A stretch of DNA of 64,000 nt from Ruegeria atlantica (lineage in GTDB: Bacteria > Pseudomonadota > Alphaproteobacteria > Rhodobacterales > Rhodobacteraceae), in NCBI RefSeq assembly GCF_013032005.1, contig NZ_WQBE01000006.1:186001-250000 (forward strand). The letters are read 5' to 3'. The notes beneath the pieces were generated by a model. That model worked only from the letters and a program-made list of their open reading frames with translations. It ran no database searches and had not been told where the DNA came from. A program made the translations under genes and the position numbers. Positions within the stretch are counted from its first letter, which is position 1. Each line of letters starts with the position of its first letter. Below, piece by piece: positions 15,804 through 25,495 of the stretch.

Positions 15804-18800
15804 AGCAAGCCGGACAACACGACGCTTAGCATCAGAATTGGTAGCGCACCGGCAAGGAACGCTCCCAGCCCCATATGCAGCGCCGCGATGCCCTCATCCC
15901 CCGGGTAGAGCCCTGACAACAAACCAACTGGCGCGCCAGTAATCGCGGGCCAAATCATCGTCATGCCAAACCACAACAGCAACACAAGCCCGGTGGCCAT
16001 CACCGTGCCCTGCACCACTCGATCCGGTGCCCGCATCGCCCGGCGCAACGCAGTCATCGGGCGTGACAGGTCGTTTAGAATAGCCAGCAGCGCCGGCACC
16101 AGTAACAACACCAGAAACATTCCGAAACCCAGCCCGTACACCAGCGTGATCACCGAAGGTTTGAGGAACTGCGCCTGTTGCGAACCTTCATACAGCAACG
16201 GTGTCAGCCCCAAAACCGTCGTCAGCGTCGTCAGCATCACGGGTCTGAGTCGATCCGCCGTGCCTTCGACAATCGACGGCACCAACCCCCGCTCTTGCTG
16301 ATAGGCGTCGATGGTCGTGACCAGAACGATCGAGTCGTTGATGATGATCCCAGTCATCCCCAGCAGGCCGATCACGGTAAACATGCTCAGCGGCACATCC
16401 CATATATAGTGCCCCCAGATCGCGCCCACCAATCCAAACGGAATGATCGCCATCACCACCAAAGGTCGCGTCCAGCTGGCAAAAACCCAGGCCAGCACAA
16501 GGTAGATCCCGGTCAGACACAGGATAAGGCCAGTGCGCGCCTCGGTCAGGAATTCATCTTCTTGCTCGCTCAGGCCCGTCAACCGCCATTCGACCTGCCG
16601 TTCGGCGGCGATATTGGGCAGGATCTCGTCATTCAGCGCCCGGGCAATTTCTGCCGCACGGGCCGGATCATCCTCGGAGATGTCACCCCCCACCGTAATC
16701 ACCCGCAGGCCGTTATTGCGCCGCACCGTCGAAAAGCCCGACTTGCGCTCGACCGAGACGATATCGGCCAGCGGCACATAAACGCCATCCGGCGTGCGCA
16801 TAAGGGTGCGTTCCAGAAAATCGGCGGTCAGTTCACCTTCGGGCAATTCGACACGGATTTCGGCGCTGCGCGGACCGTCGGGGAAAGTCGCGGCCTCGAT
16901 CCCGTTCAGACGATCCCGCAACACGCGGCTCAGTGTTTCCATACGAAAACCAAGCGCCTGCCCTATGGGTGTCAGATCCAGAATGAAGTCTTCCTTGTCA
17001 TAGGCCAGGTCGTCCTGCAGCGCCGAAACCTCGGGGTATTTCGCCAATTCGGCCCGCAGATCTTCGGAAGCTGCTTTGAGCGTGTTCACGTCGGCGCCAT
17101 AGAACTGCACCTCGATTGAATCACCGCCGGGCCCGGATCGCCAGCCGCGGAAGGTCAGCATCTCGACCTTGGGATGACGCGGTACAAAATCCTGTAACTC
17201 GCCCACGAACTCAAAGCTGGAATAGGGGCGCAGGTCGGCGTCGATCAGCTCGATTGAAATCCCGCCCAGCAAGTCCTGATCCTTGCCTTCTGCGGCGGGC
17301 GGGTTGAACCATCCGGCATTTCCGCCCACCTCGGCCAACACATAATCGATAGGATTGCGGCCATAGCGTTCTTCGTAAATCTGTCCCAGTTCTTCGGCAG
17401 CGCGCTGGATCTCGCGCATCATCGCCAGCGTATCTTCGCGGGTCGCACCTTCGGCCATGATAAAGTTGCCAGTGACCGAGCCGCGTTCGGGCGCGTTGAA
17501 AAAGCGCCAGTTCACGTCACCTTTGATAAATAGCGCAATCTGGCTGGCCAGAATCACCACCATCACGGCCACAACCACATAGCGGGCCCAAACCACCCAG
17601 GCGATCAGCGGGCGGAACAGGTGATCGCGCACCCAGCGAAACCCGCGATTGACAACGCGGTTGGGCAAGTCATACCAATGCTCTTTCGCCGAATGCGCGA
17701 TAGCGTGGGCCATGTGGTTTGGCAGAATCAGGAAACATTCGATCAACGAGGCGATCAGCACCGCAATCACAGTGAACGGGATGTCATAGATCAGTTCCCC
17801 AAACCGGCCGCCGATGGCAGTCAGACCAAAAAAGGCGATCACGGTGGTCAGGGTGGCGGCGAATACCGGCATCGCCATGCGCCGCGCAGCACGTTCGGCG
17901 GCCACAATCGGAGCCTCGCCCAGCCGGCGCGCACGGAAATCGGCGTGTTCACCAACAACAATGGCGTCATCCACCACGATGCCCAGCGTGATGATCAGCC
18001 CGAACAGCGAAATCATGTTGATCGACAGCCCGCCGATATACATAAACGCAATCGCCGCTGACATTGCCACCGGGATACCCGCCGCAACCCAAAAGGCGAT
18101 ACGCGCATTCAGGAACAAAAACAGCAGGCACACCACAAGGCCCAACCCCATCAGACCGTTGTCCACCAGAATATCCAGGCGGTCGGTGATCGCCTGGGCA
18201 CGTGTGCGGATCAGCTCGATCGTCACTCCTTCGGGCAGGCTGGCCTGCAGTTCGGCCACCACATCCTCGACCGAGCGCTGAATCTGGATCGCATCCCCCA
18301 GGTTCGAACGGTCGATGCGCACCGACATGGCGGGGTTTTCGCCAACAAAGTAACTGCGATTGCGATTGACGCCTTCCACCCGAATATCCGCAACATCCCC
18401 GATAAAAAGTTTTGAGCCATCGGCAAAATTGCGCAGCGCAATGCCCTCAATCTCTTCGGGGGTGCGCTTTTCGGTGCCGGTACGGATGCGCGCATTGGCG
18501 CCCGTGACATCACCTGCGGGGCTGGCCATCGCTTCAGCGGCTATAGCCTGCGCAATCTCGGACAGGGTGATGTCATTGGCGATCAATTGCGCCGTTGGCA
18601 CTTCGACCACCACGCGCGGCGCGGCAAGGCCGCGAATCGTGGTGCGGGTCACGCCAGCGGCAAACAGGCGGTTGATCATCTCGTCGGTGAACTTGGCCAG
18701 TTGATCCGGGTCAACGGGGCCGGTCACGACCACATCCGTCACACGATCCCGCCATGCACCACGCCGGATCGAGGGTTCTTCGGCGTCATCAGGCAGGTTG

Positions 18801-19174
18801 GTCACACTGTCGACGGCAGTTCTGACCTCATCTACGGCGCGCGACATGTCCCAGTTCGGCTCAAACTCCAGCCGGATATTGGCGCGTCCCTCGCGCGAGG
18901 TCGAAATCGCGCTGGCAACCCCTTCGACCGCCAGCAGAGCGGGTTCCAGCAGCTGGACGATGCCATTGTCCACATCCTCGGGGCCCGCACCTTCCCATTC
19001 GACTTTGACATCGACACGTTCAAGGATGACGTCCGGGAAGAATTGCGCCCGCATCGACGGGATCGCCGCCGCGCCCAGCACCAGCATCACCAGCAACAGC
19101 AGGTTGGCCACCGTCCGGTGGCGGGTGAAGTAGCTGAGGATACCGCCCGCCGCGCCGGGGATGTCGCGCATCAT
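15773..19174 (-). CDS. RND family efflux transporter permease (AcrB/MdtB-like)
   Basis: The 1,133-residue inner-membrane protein has the RND layout: an N-terminal helix, a large periplasmic loop, TM2-6 including SINMISLFGLIITLGIVVDD with the proton-relay acidic residues, a second large loop, and the TM8-12 block with GMTGIIINDSIVLVTT. It would export hydrophobic compounds using proton influx. An AGGAGGGT site lies just ahead of the ATG, within the 3' end of the adaptor gene. No outer-membrane TolC-like channel is next to it. Confidence 0.93.
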   Translation of the reverse strand: MMRDIPGAAGGILSYFTRHRTVANLLLLVMLVLGAAAIPSMRAQFFPDVILERVDVKVEWEGAGPEDVDNGIVQLLEPALLAVEGVASAISTSREGRANIRLEFEPNWDMSRAVDEVRTAVDSVTNLPDDAEEPSIRRGAWRDRVTDVVVTGPVDPDQLAKFTDEMINRLFAAGVTRTTIRGLAAPRVVVEVPTAQLIANDITLSEIAQAIAAEAMASPAGDVTGANARIRTGTEKRTPEEIEGIALRNFADGSKLFIGDVADIRVEGVNRNRSYFVGENPAMSVRIDRSNLGDAIQIQRSVEDVVAELQASLPEGVTIELIRTRAQAITDRLDILVDNGLMGLGLVVCLLFLFLNARIAFWVAAGIPVAMSAAIAFMYIGGLSINMISLFGLIITLGIVVDDAIVVGEHADFRARRLGEAPIVAAERAARRMAMPVFAATLTTVIAFFGLTAIGGRFGELIYDIPFTVIAVLIASLIECFLILPNHMAHAIAHSAKEHWYDLPNRVVNRGFRWVRDHLFRPLIAWVVWARYVVVAVMVVILASQIALFIKGDVNWRFFNAPERGSVTGNFIMAEGATREDTLAMMREIQRAAEELGQIYEERYGRNPIDYVLAEVGGNAGWFNPPAAEGKDQDLLGGISIELIDADLRPYSSFEFVGELQDFVPRHPKVEMLTFRGWRSGPGGDSIEVQFYGADVNTLKAASEDLRAELAKYPEVSALQDDLAYDKEDFILDLTPIGQALGFRMETLSRVLRDRLNGIEAATFPDGPRSAEIRVELPEGELTADFLERTLMRTPDGVYVPLADIVSVERKSGFSTVRRNNGLRVITVGGDISEDDPARAAEIARALNDEILPNIAAERQVEWRLTGLSEQEDEFLTEARTGLILCLTGIYLVLAWVFASWTRPLVVMAIIPFGLVGAIWGHYIWDVPLSMFTVIGLLGMTGIIINDSIVLVTTIDAYQQERGLVPSIVEGTADRLRPVMLTTLTTVLGLTPLLYEGSQQAQFLKPSVITLVYGLGFGMFLVLLLVPALLAILNDLSRPMTALRRAMRAPDRVVQGTVMATGLVLLLWFGMTMIWPAITGAPVGLLSGLYPGDEGIAALHMGLGAFLAGALPILMLSVVLSGLLYVRLKGRAA

Positions 19175-19179
19175 GGCGC

Positions 19180-20634
19180 TTACCCTCCTGCCCGGGTCTC
19201 GATGCTGCGCACCAATGAGGCCGGGACACGGCTCTCGCTTAATTGTCCCAGAACACGAGCCTTGACGTCGTTCGGAATCTGATCGCTTGCCTCGACCCGC
19301 GCCACCAGTTGGGCGCGCTGTTCATCCGACAATTCAACCATGTCCGGTTCCGCCCCGGCATTGGCCTCGATCCGCAGTGGCCGCACCCGAACCCCGCCAC
19401 CCAACAGCGGCGTCCGGCCAACAACAACCTCGCGCCCGACCAGACCATCACCGCGCAACAACACCTCATCGCCCTGGCGACGGATCAGTTGCACAGGCAG
19501 CGCCTCGAGCCTGTCATCGGGGCCCAGCACCAGCACCGTGCCCGCCGCATCAAGAACCGATGATGGCAAACGCACCACATTGTCCAGCTGTTGTTCCTGT
19601 ACTGTGACCGTAACGAAATCGCCGGGCTTGAAACCGGGCGCGTCGTCCAGACGGGCATAGATCAGACGGCCAGTCTGCCCTTCACCCGCTGATCCGCTGT
19701 CGCGGCTGATGCGCCCCGTGGCGATCAGATCGGTTCCTGTTACCTCAAGCGATACGGTCACCGGCGCCTCGATCAGATTACCCTGGGCATCCAATAGGCG
19801 CACAAACTGCGCAGTCGAGACACGGAACGCGACCTCAAGCGCGTTGGGATCCACTAATTCCGCCAGTTTTTCATTCGCCGCAACCAACCGGCCCTCGACC
19901 AGGGTCACATCCGTCAGCGTCCCGGCAAACCGCGCGCGGACGGTCATGTCGTCCAGATCGCGTTCAGCGGCCTCAAGCGCGATACGGGCACGGGCCAACA
20001 ACGTGGTTGCCTGATCGACGCGCGATTCCGCCTGCGCCAGTGCGATACGACGCGCCAGAACCGCCTGCTGTGCGGCCGCTTCGGCCAGTTCGGCCTCTTC
20101 TGCGGCGGCAGGCGTGCCCACCCCGCGGCTTTGCAAATCCTTCTGACGCTGCATGGCACGTCCACGCAAGGCCGCCTGCGCCTCGGCCGAGTTCAACTCA
20201 TCCTGCGCCAAAAGCAGTGAGCGTTCGGCATCGCGTTCCTCGAACTGAGCGTCCAGCAGGTCGGACTTGGCGCGGTCCAGGGCCGATTGTGCGTCAGCCG
20301 GGTCCAGTTCGACCAGAACCTCGCCGGTGGTGACGACGCCGCCATCCTCAAAATCCTCAGCCAACGAGATCACGCGCCCGCCCAATGCGGCGCGCAGCTC
20401 CAGGCGGCGGCGGCTTTGCACCTCGCCAAAGGCTTCGAGATAGGGGGTTACCGTCTCTAACTCGGCCGGTTGCACGCTGACGGCAAAAATGCGTTCGCGG
20501 CCCTCGGGTGGCTCACTGTCGCGGTTCAGGGCCTCTTGCACCGCGCTGACAATCAGCTGTACCGCGACAAATACCAAGGCCAGCGTTAGAAACGCCAGAA
20601 AGACACCAACAAGGCTTTGCCTCAAAAATCGCAT
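19180..20634 (-). CDS. RND efflux periplasmic adaptor (membrane fusion protein)
   Basis: The 484-residue protein has one N-terminal membrane anchor (about residues 9-31), a lipoyl half-motif (LGGRVISLAEDFEDGGVV), a long alpha-helical hairpin rich in Ala, Glu, Arg and Gln (about 110-230), and beta-barrel and membrane-proximal domains. This is the standard HlyD/AcrA-type adaptor that bridges the RND pump and an outer-membrane channel. It is 5 bases upstream of the permease and forms a two-gene operon with it. A roughly 106-base gap separates it from moaB on the same strand. Confidence 0.93.
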   Translation of the reverse strand: MRFLRQSLVGVFLAFLTLALVFVAVQLIVSAVQEALNRDSEPPEGRERIFAVSVQPAELETVTPYLEAFGEVQSRRRLELRAALGGRVISLAEDFEDGGVVTTGEVLVELDPADAQSALDRAKSDLLDAQFEERDAERSLLLAQDELNSAEAQAALRGRAMQRQKDLQSRGVGTPAAAEEAELAEAAAQQAVLARRIALAQAESRVDQATTLLARARIALEAAERDLDDMTVRARFAGTLTDVTLVEGRLVAANEKLAELVDPNALEVAFRVSTAQFVRLLDAQGNLIEAPVTVSLEVTGTDLIATGRISRDSGSAGEGQTGRLIYARLDDAPGFKPGDFVTVTVQEQQLDNVVRLPSSVLDAAGTVLVLGPDDRLEALPVQLIRRQGDEVLLRGDGLVGREVVVGRTPLLGGGVRVRPLRIEANAGAEPDMVELSDEQRAQLVARVEASDQIPNDVKARVLGQLSESRVPASLVRSIETRAGG

Positions 20635-20740
20635 CTATCACTTACCCCGGTCGCATCAGGCTACCATATGCAAAACGTAGCCGGGCACGGAAAAATGCCA
20701 AGCCACAAAGCGGTTACAATCAGTTATACGTGCAACCAGT

Positions 20741-21283
20741 CTACTTCCGTCGGAGATGTTCGTCCAATCTTGGCATTATTTCCACGAAATTGCAGGGACG
20801 ATGCCGGTAATCGAACTGTTTTTCTAAAATACCGTCCCAGGCGTCCTTGCAGGCACCGGGGCTGCCGGGCAGTGCAAACAGATAAGTGCCCTCGGCCACA
20901 CCACCCGTGGCGCGGGATTGCACCGCTGAAGTGCCGATCTTTTCCATCGAAATGAGGGTGAAAACAGTGCCGAATGCCTCAATTTCCTTTTCATAGACGT
21001 CCCGGTGCGCCTCAACTGTCACATCGCGGCCAGTCAAACCGGTGCCACCGGTCGAGATCACCACGTCAATGTCCGGGTCACCGGCCCACAGCCGCAACTG
21101 CGCCGCGATCTCACCGCGCTCATCGCGGATGATCTTGCGGTCGGCCACCGAATGACCCGCGCGTTCGATCCGGTCGACCAATGTCTGACCTGAGCGGTCA
21201 TCGTCTAGCGATCGCGTATCCGAGACGGTCAGAACGGCGATCCGAACCGGAATGAATTCCATGCTTTCGTCGATGCGTGACAT
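20741..21283 (-). CDS. moaB: Molybdenum cofactor biosynthesis protein MoaB
   Basis: The 180-residue protein is a MogA/MoaB-family molybdopterin-binding protein, with VLTVSDTRSLDDDRSG, the STGGTGLTGRDVT pterin-binding motif and ALPGSPGACKDAW. It is proposed to adenylylate molybdopterin before MoeA inserts molybdate. The slightly extended N-terminus and ATRG-like loop fit MoaB better than MogA. It is the last gene of the udg-phosphoesterase-lysE-moaB cluster, separated from lysE by only 6 bases. Confidence 0.92.
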   Translation of the reverse strand: MSRIDESMEFIPVRIAVLTVSDTRSLDDDRSGQTLVDRIERAGHSVADRKIIRDERGEIAAQLRLWAGDPDIDVVISTGGTGLTGRDVTVEAHRDVYEKEIEAFGTVFTLISMEKIGTSAVQSRATGGVAEGTYLFALPGSPGACKDAWDGILEKQFDYRHRPCNFVEIMPRLDEHLRRK

Positions 21284-21289
21284 GTGGTG

Positions 21290-21910
21290 TCAGGCCCTTT
21301 CCATGATGGCAAGCCGGATGGCGAGGGCAGCGAAAATTCCCCCGGTCACCCAGCCCATAATACGTGAGGCGCGTGGATTGGAGATCAGAACCTTCCCCAC
21401 GCCCCCGGCAAATACGCCCACCAGCCCATTTACCACAAACCCGCCCAGCGCGATGATGACGCCCAAAATCAGGAATTGGGGCAGGATCGGCCCTATGGCG
21501 GGATTCACGAATTGCGGGATAAAGGCCAAAACGAACAGGATGACCTTGGGATTGGTCAGGTTCACCACCAACCCGTCGCGAAAGGCGTGGCTTGTGGGCT
21601 TTGCAGGCGCATCGGCGGACACCGCCCCGTTCCGGATCGCGCCCCATGCCAAATACAGCAGATAAGCCACCCCCATCCAGCGGATTACATCGAACAGCCA
21701 TGGCATCGTCGCTACAGCGGCCCCCAACCCAAGCCCCGCTACAAAAACATGAACCATCGATCCGAGGGAAATTCCCGCACTTGCAGCGAAAGCCGGTTTG
21801 GCACCTGACCGCAAACCTTGCCCAAAGCAAAACAACATGTCTGCGCCGGGGGTGAAGTTCAGTGCCAAAGCTGCCGGAATAAACGCCAGCAGCGTGACCA
21901 TTTCTATCAT
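21290..21910 (-). CDS. LysE/RhtB family amino acid exporter
   Basis: The 206-residue membrane protein has about six hydrophobic segments and the family markers LNFTPGADMLFCFGQGLRSG near the N-terminus and NLTNPKVILFVLAFIPQF in the middle. LysE/RhtB proteins export amino acids or related compounds; the substrate is not predictable. Its ATG overlaps the stop of the metallophosphoesterase gene by 4 bases. Confidence 0.92.
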   Translation of the reverse strand: MIEMVTLLAFIPAALALNFTPGADMLFCFGQGLRSGAKPAFAASAGISLGSMVHVFVAGLGLGAAVATMPWLFDVIRWMGVAYLLYLAWGAIRNGAVSADAPAKPTSHAFRDGLVVNLTNPKVILFVLAFIPQFVNPAIGPILPQFLILGVIIALGGFVVNGLVGVFAGGVGKVLISNPRASRIMGWVTGGIFAALAIRLAIMERA

Positions 21911-22506
21911 AAGGTGACCTCAAACCAGTTTACTGTGGGGCCCAGGTTGGCGATCTGCGTGCGGCCTAGGTTGCCGCGATAGCCCCAGCTGTCATGGATG
22001 TGTCCACACAGCGCAAGTTGCGGCTGCAAGCGTTCCACTGCGTCGCGCACGGCCACGGACCCCACCGCATCACCCTGCGACGTGACATCGCCGTACCCTT
22101 TCGGCGGGGAATGCGCGATCAGGATATCCGCCGCGTCACAACGGTCCAGCAATTCAGCGGCCTCGGCATCGGTCAGGTCACAGGACCAGTCGCCAAAAGG
22201 TGTAACCGGCACGCCATACCCCAGCCCGAAAAGCCGCAGGCCATCCAATGTCATGCCGGTGCCGTGCAGCACATGGTCACCTTCCGGCGCGGCCTCGACC
22301 AGTTCCTGCGCGCTTTCGGCATTGCCGGGCACCATCACGAACGGTGCGGTGATGCCGGACAGCATCGCCATCGCCTGGTCCAACCCCTGTCGCGCATTGC
22401 AGAAATCCCCAGCCCCGATCACCAGATCGGCCTCGGCGCTGGCCGCGACGACCTCGGCCGCGCGGTTGCGTGCCATATGCAGGTCGGAAAAGGCAAGAAT
22501 GCGCAT
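21907..22506 (-). CDS. Calcineurin-like metallophosphoesterase
   Basis: The product of about 199 residues shows the binuclear-metal phosphoesterase motifs in order: FSDLHM (DxH), GAGDFCN (GD), VPGNAES (GNxE instead of the usual GNHD), AHSPPKGYGD and GHIHDSWG. This layout is that of small YfcE/MJ0936-like phosphodiesterases, and the substrate is unknown. The ATG at 22506 overlaps the udg stop (TGATG); a GTG one codon earlier is possible. It sits between udg and the LysE exporter with overlaps on both sides. Confidence 0.9.
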   Translation of the reverse strand: MRILAFSDLHMARNRAAEVVAASAEADLVIGAGDFCNARQGLDQAMAMLSGITAPFVMVPGNAESAQELVEAAPEGDHVLHGTGMTLDGLRLFGLGYGVPVTPFGDWSCDLTDAEAAELLDRCDAADILIAHSPPKGYGDVTSQGDAVGSVAVRDAVERLQPQLALCGHIHDSWGYRGNLGRTQIANLGPTVNWFEVTL

Positions 22507-23270
22507 CACTTGCCCTCCAGCCGGGCTTTCAGCTCTAGCAGATCAGCCCAGGCCTGCCGCTTCATCTGTGGTTGGCGCAGCAGGTAGGCGGGGTGGAACA
22601 TCGGGATGACCGGCAGGTTCAGCGCCTGTGCCCATTGCCCGCGCAACCGGGTGATACCGCGCTTGCCCAGCACCGCCTGACAGCTGATATTGCCCATAAT
22701 CACCAGAACCTCGGGCTTGGCCAGCGCCACATGCCGTTCCAGAAACGGTTTCATCATCCCGATCTCTTCGGGTTTCGGGTCGCGATTCTGCGGCGGGCGC
22801 CAGGGCAGGACGTTGGTGATATAGGCATTCTGGGTGCGATCCAGATCAATCGCCGCCAGCATCCGGTCCAGTAATTGCCCCGCGCGGCCGACAAAGGGCT
22901 TGCCTTCACGGTCCTCTTCACGGCCCGGCGCTTCGCCGATGATCATGACCCGTGCGCCCGGCGTGCCATCTGCAAAGACCAACTGCCGCGCCCCACGTTT
23001 CAGCTCGCAATGCTCAAACGTATCCATCGCCGAACGCAATTGTTCCAGCGACCCAGCACCTTGGGCTGCCGCTTTCGCCACGGCAACTGGATCTACCTTC
23101 TTGGGTTTTCCCGGGGCAGTCTGGGCCACGGCGGGCTTTTTGGCTTTGGGCGCAGTGTCAGGCAACGCAAAACGGTCAACCGGCGCATCGCCGATTGCGT
23201 CCGTTGCACCCAGTTCGATCTGCCACTCCAGCAGAGCCCGGGCCGTATGATAGTCCAAAGCCGATTCCAT
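22506..23270 (-). CDS. Family-4-type uracil-DNA glycosylase lacking most Fe-S ligands
   Basis: This enzyme removes uracil from DNA. The 254-residue product has the family-4 motifs GEAPGREEDREGKPFVGRAG, TNVLPWRPPQNR and MFHPAYLLRQP. Compared with Thermus family-4 UDG, the four cluster cysteines are mostly gone: the CxxC region reads FEHCEL (one Cys), KCRPP is replaced by PWRPP, and the last Cys is replaced in IGMMKPF. It also has a longer, Ala/Lys-rich N-terminal extension. The ATG at 23270 is chosen; an upstream extension to 23540 would cover the start of the divergent Cys-rich gene. Confidence 0.9.
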   Translation of the reverse strand: MESALDYHTARALLEWQIELGATDAIGDAPVDRFALPDTAPKAKKPAVAQTAPGKPKKVDPVAVAKAAAQGAGSLEQLRSAMDTFEHCELKRGARQLVFADGTPGARVMIIGEAPGREEDREGKPFVGRAGQLLDRMLAAIDLDRTQNAYITNVLPWRPPQNRDPKPEEIGMMKPFLERHVALAKPEVLVIMGNISCQAVLGKRGITRLRGQWAQALNLPVIPMFHPAYLLRQPQMKRQAWADLLELKARLEGK

Positions 23271-23343
23271 ACCCTTCAATCTAACCAGCTTTTGAACGAG
23301 GGAAAGCGAATAGGCCTTGATCGGGCGGTCGGTCGCACCGACC

Positions 23344-23985
23344 ATGAGAGTATTCATGTTGGTTCTATTGCGATTCCTTATGATTACTTTGCTGCTGACC
23401 ACCCTCAGCGGCCCTGCTTTTGCGCAGCTTTTCGACCGCAACGGCCAATGCCGCCCCGGCCAGTTCCAATGCGGCACAAGGTGCTGTTCGGGCGGACAGA
23501 GATGCAGCTTTGATGGCCATTGCATTCCTCTGGGTGGCACCTATTGCGGGGGCGGGCGCACCTGCGGCCCGTTTGAGCGCTGCGTTGCGGGGGGCACGCG
23601 ATGCGCGCCTGCGGGGGCGAACAGTTGTACTTCGCGCGCGGATTGCCCGGGCGGCTCGATCTGCAATGCGCGCCGCGAATGTGAACGCATCACGCCCGAT
23701 TTTGACCCCAACACAGCAATCGAAGGCCTGCCAACCGTGTGCGATGATGGCCTGACTTGCGGTGCGGGATCGTCCTGTCTGCCGGGCGGCGGATGCTCGC
23801 GCCCCGGATGGTTTTTGTGCGAGGAAACCGGCTCGCAATGCCGCCCTGGGTTCAAGTGTTCCGAACATCAGGGATGCGTGCCGATAAAGGCCATCGACTG
23901 CGGCTATGGCAAATGGTGTAAACCCGGCGAACAATGCCTGCCCGAGGGTGGATGCGAGAAACTGCCCGAAGGAACCGATCCTTAG
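23344..23985 (+). CDS. Cysteine-rich secreted protein of unknown function
   Basis: A hydrophobic signal peptide ends at GPAFAQ, and the mature part of about 185 residues contains about 26 cysteines in short repeated units such as CRPGQFQCGTRCCSGG and CKPGEQCLPEGGC. The pattern resembles small disulfide-stabilised knots and suggests an exported, disulfide-rich protein. No enzyme motif is seen. The start is uncertain among the ATGs at 23344 and 23356 (a GAGAG lies just ahead of the latter). It is divergent from udg and precedes pyrB by 59 bases. Confidence 0.72.
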   Translation: MRVFMLVLLRFLMITLLLTTLSGPAFAQLFDRNGQCRPGQFQCGTRCCSGGQRCSFDGHCIPLGGTYCGGGRTCGPFERCVAGGTRCAPAGANSCTSRADCPGGSICNARRECERITPDFDPNTAIEGLPTVCDDGLTCGAGSSCLPGGGCSRPGWFLCEETGSQCRPGFKCSEHQGCVPIKAIDCGYGKWCKPGEQCLPEGGCEKLPEGTDP

Positions 23986-24044
23986 GTTGCCTAGGCGCGC
24001 GGACCTTCCTATAAGCGGCCCGATTGTCAGACAGGAGCCCGCCC

Positions 24045-24980
24045 ATGCGTTTCGCCCATCGTCACCTTCTTGGCATCGAGCATCTGTCGCAATCCGATAT
24101 CACCGCTATTCTTGATCTGGCCGAGACATATGTCGACCTGAACCGGCAATCGACTAAGCATTCCGACGTTTTGTCGGGGCTGACGCAGATCAACATGTTC
24201 TTCGAAAACTCGACCCGCACGCAGGCCAGCTTTGAACTGGCGGGCAAGCGGCTGGGCGCGGATGTGATGAACATGGCGATGCAGGCCAGTTCGATCAAAA
24301 AGGGCGAGACCCTGATCGACACCGCCATGACGCTGAACGCGATGCATCCCGATCTGCTGGTGGTGCGGCATCCGCATTCCGGCGCCGTCGATCTGCTGGC
24401 GCAAAAGGTCAACTGTGCGGTGTTGAATGCGGGCGATGGCAAGCATGAACACCCGACACAGGCCTTGCTGGACGCGTTGACGATCCGTCGCGCCAAGGGC
24501 CGTCTGCACCGGCTGAACATCGCCATTTGCGGCGATGTCGCCCATTCCCGCGTGGCACGGTCGAACCTGATCCTGCTGGGCAAGATGGAAAACCGCATCC
24601 GTCTGATCGGCCCGCCCACTTTGGTGCCCGACCACTTTGCCGAATTTGGTGCCGAGATCTATGACGACATGAATGAGGGCCTTAGGGACGTTGATGTTGT
24701 CATGATGCTGCGCCTTCAAAAGGAACGGATGGATGGCGGCTTTATTCCGTCCGAGCGTGAGTATTACCACCGCTATGGGCTGGACGCCGCCAAGCTGGCG
24801 CTGGCCAAATCCGACGCCATCGTCATGCATCCCGGTCCGATGAACCGTGGGGTCGAGATTGACGGGACCCTGGCCGACGACATCAACCGCTCGGTCATTC
24901 AGGAACAGGTTGAAATGGGGGTCGCCGTCCGCATGGCTGCGATGGAACTTTTGGCCCGCAACCTGCGCGAGGTGGCATGA
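24045..24980 (+). CDS. pyrB: Aspartate carbamoyltransferase catalytic subunit PyrB
   Basis: PyrB condenses carbamoyl phosphate with aspartate in the second step of pyrimidine synthesis. The 311-residue product has the carbamoyl-phosphate site [36 protein letters not shown] and the aspartate-site region MLRLQKERM. An AGGAG 7 bases ahead fixes the ATG at 24045. No pyrI regulatory subunit is nearby. Instead, two small genes and a dihydroorotase homologue without catalytic residues follow, as in bacteria whose ATCase needs an inactive PyrC-like partner. Confidence 0.96.
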   Translation: MRFAHRHLLGIEHLSQSDITAILDLAETYVDLNRQSTKHSDVLSGLTQINMFFENSTRTQASFELAGKRLGADVMNMAMQASSIKKGETLIDTAMTLNAMHPDLLVVRHPHSGAVDLLAQKVNCAVLNAGDGKHEHPTQALLDALTIRRAKGRLHRLNIAICGDVAHSRVARSNLILLGKMENRIRLIGPPTLVPDHFAEFGAEIYDDMNEGLRDVDVVMMLRLQKERMDGGFIPSEREYYHRYGLDAAKLALAKSDAIVMHPGPMNRGVEIDGTLADDINRSVIQEQVEMGVAVRMAAMELLARNLREVA

Positions 24981-25495
24981 GCGATCTGACCGTTGCCCCC
25001 CATGAACGCGGCGTGATCCGCCTGTTCACGCTGAACATGCGCCCGGAAGAGGCCAAATTTCTGCGTGAACCCGGTGCCGCCGATCAAATTCTGGGCGTCG
25101 CGGGGCTGGACCCTGAACAGATCGACGTCTTTGCGGTCTCAGACCTCGAGGACCTGGGGCTCTATGGCTATCTGAACGAGGGCTGCGGCGTGTCCGCCGA
25201 TCAGTTGGATCGCACAGCGCTTGAAGCCATAACGGGTTGGGTCATGGTGGTCCGCAGCGCTGCCTTTGGCGGTCGCGCAGCCACTCTGATCCCCGACAAA
25301 CGGCTGCGCCTGATCGGGCTGTTCACCGAAGAGGCCACCAACTGGACCGGCGGTCCGATCGAAACCGAAAGCGCAAAACCGTTCTCGGCCCCTCAACCTG
25401 CGTCCCAAAACGACCAGCCCCGCCGCATCGGTTCTGCCGTTCTGGCATTAGTGATCCTTTTGGCCGTCGGAGGCATCCTGTGGCTGATCCTGTGA
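24977..25495 (+). CDS. Unknown tail-anchored membrane protein in the pyr operon
   Basis: The 172-residue product is soluble for about 145 residues and ends in one hydrophobic helix (about 150-172, [20 protein letters not shown]), so it is probably C-tail anchored. The region before the helix is Pro/Gln-rich and likely flexible. I do not recognise the N-terminal domain. It overlaps pyrB by 4 bases and the next gene by about 16, and its position between pyrB and the dihydroorotase homologue suggests a structural or regulatory role in that complex; this is inference. Confidence 0.82.
   Translation: MSDLTVAPHERGVIRLFTLNMRPEEAKFLREPGAADQILGVAGLDPEQIDVFAVSDLEDLGLYGYLNEGCGVSADQLDRTALEAITGWVMVVRSAAFGGRAATLIPDKRLRLIGLFTEEATNWTGGPIETESAKPFSAPQPASQNDQPRRIGSAVLALVILLAVGGILWLIL

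Noticed and set aside
16178..17119. Plus-strand frame over the RND permease gene
   Set aside because: It is antisense to conserved transporter sequence and has a composition typical of shadow frames.
23271..23540. Upstream extension of the uracil-DNA glycosylase
   Set aside because: It would overlap the divergent secreted protein and has no family similarity; the extension is rich in Arg and Trp, as expected of a wrong frame.
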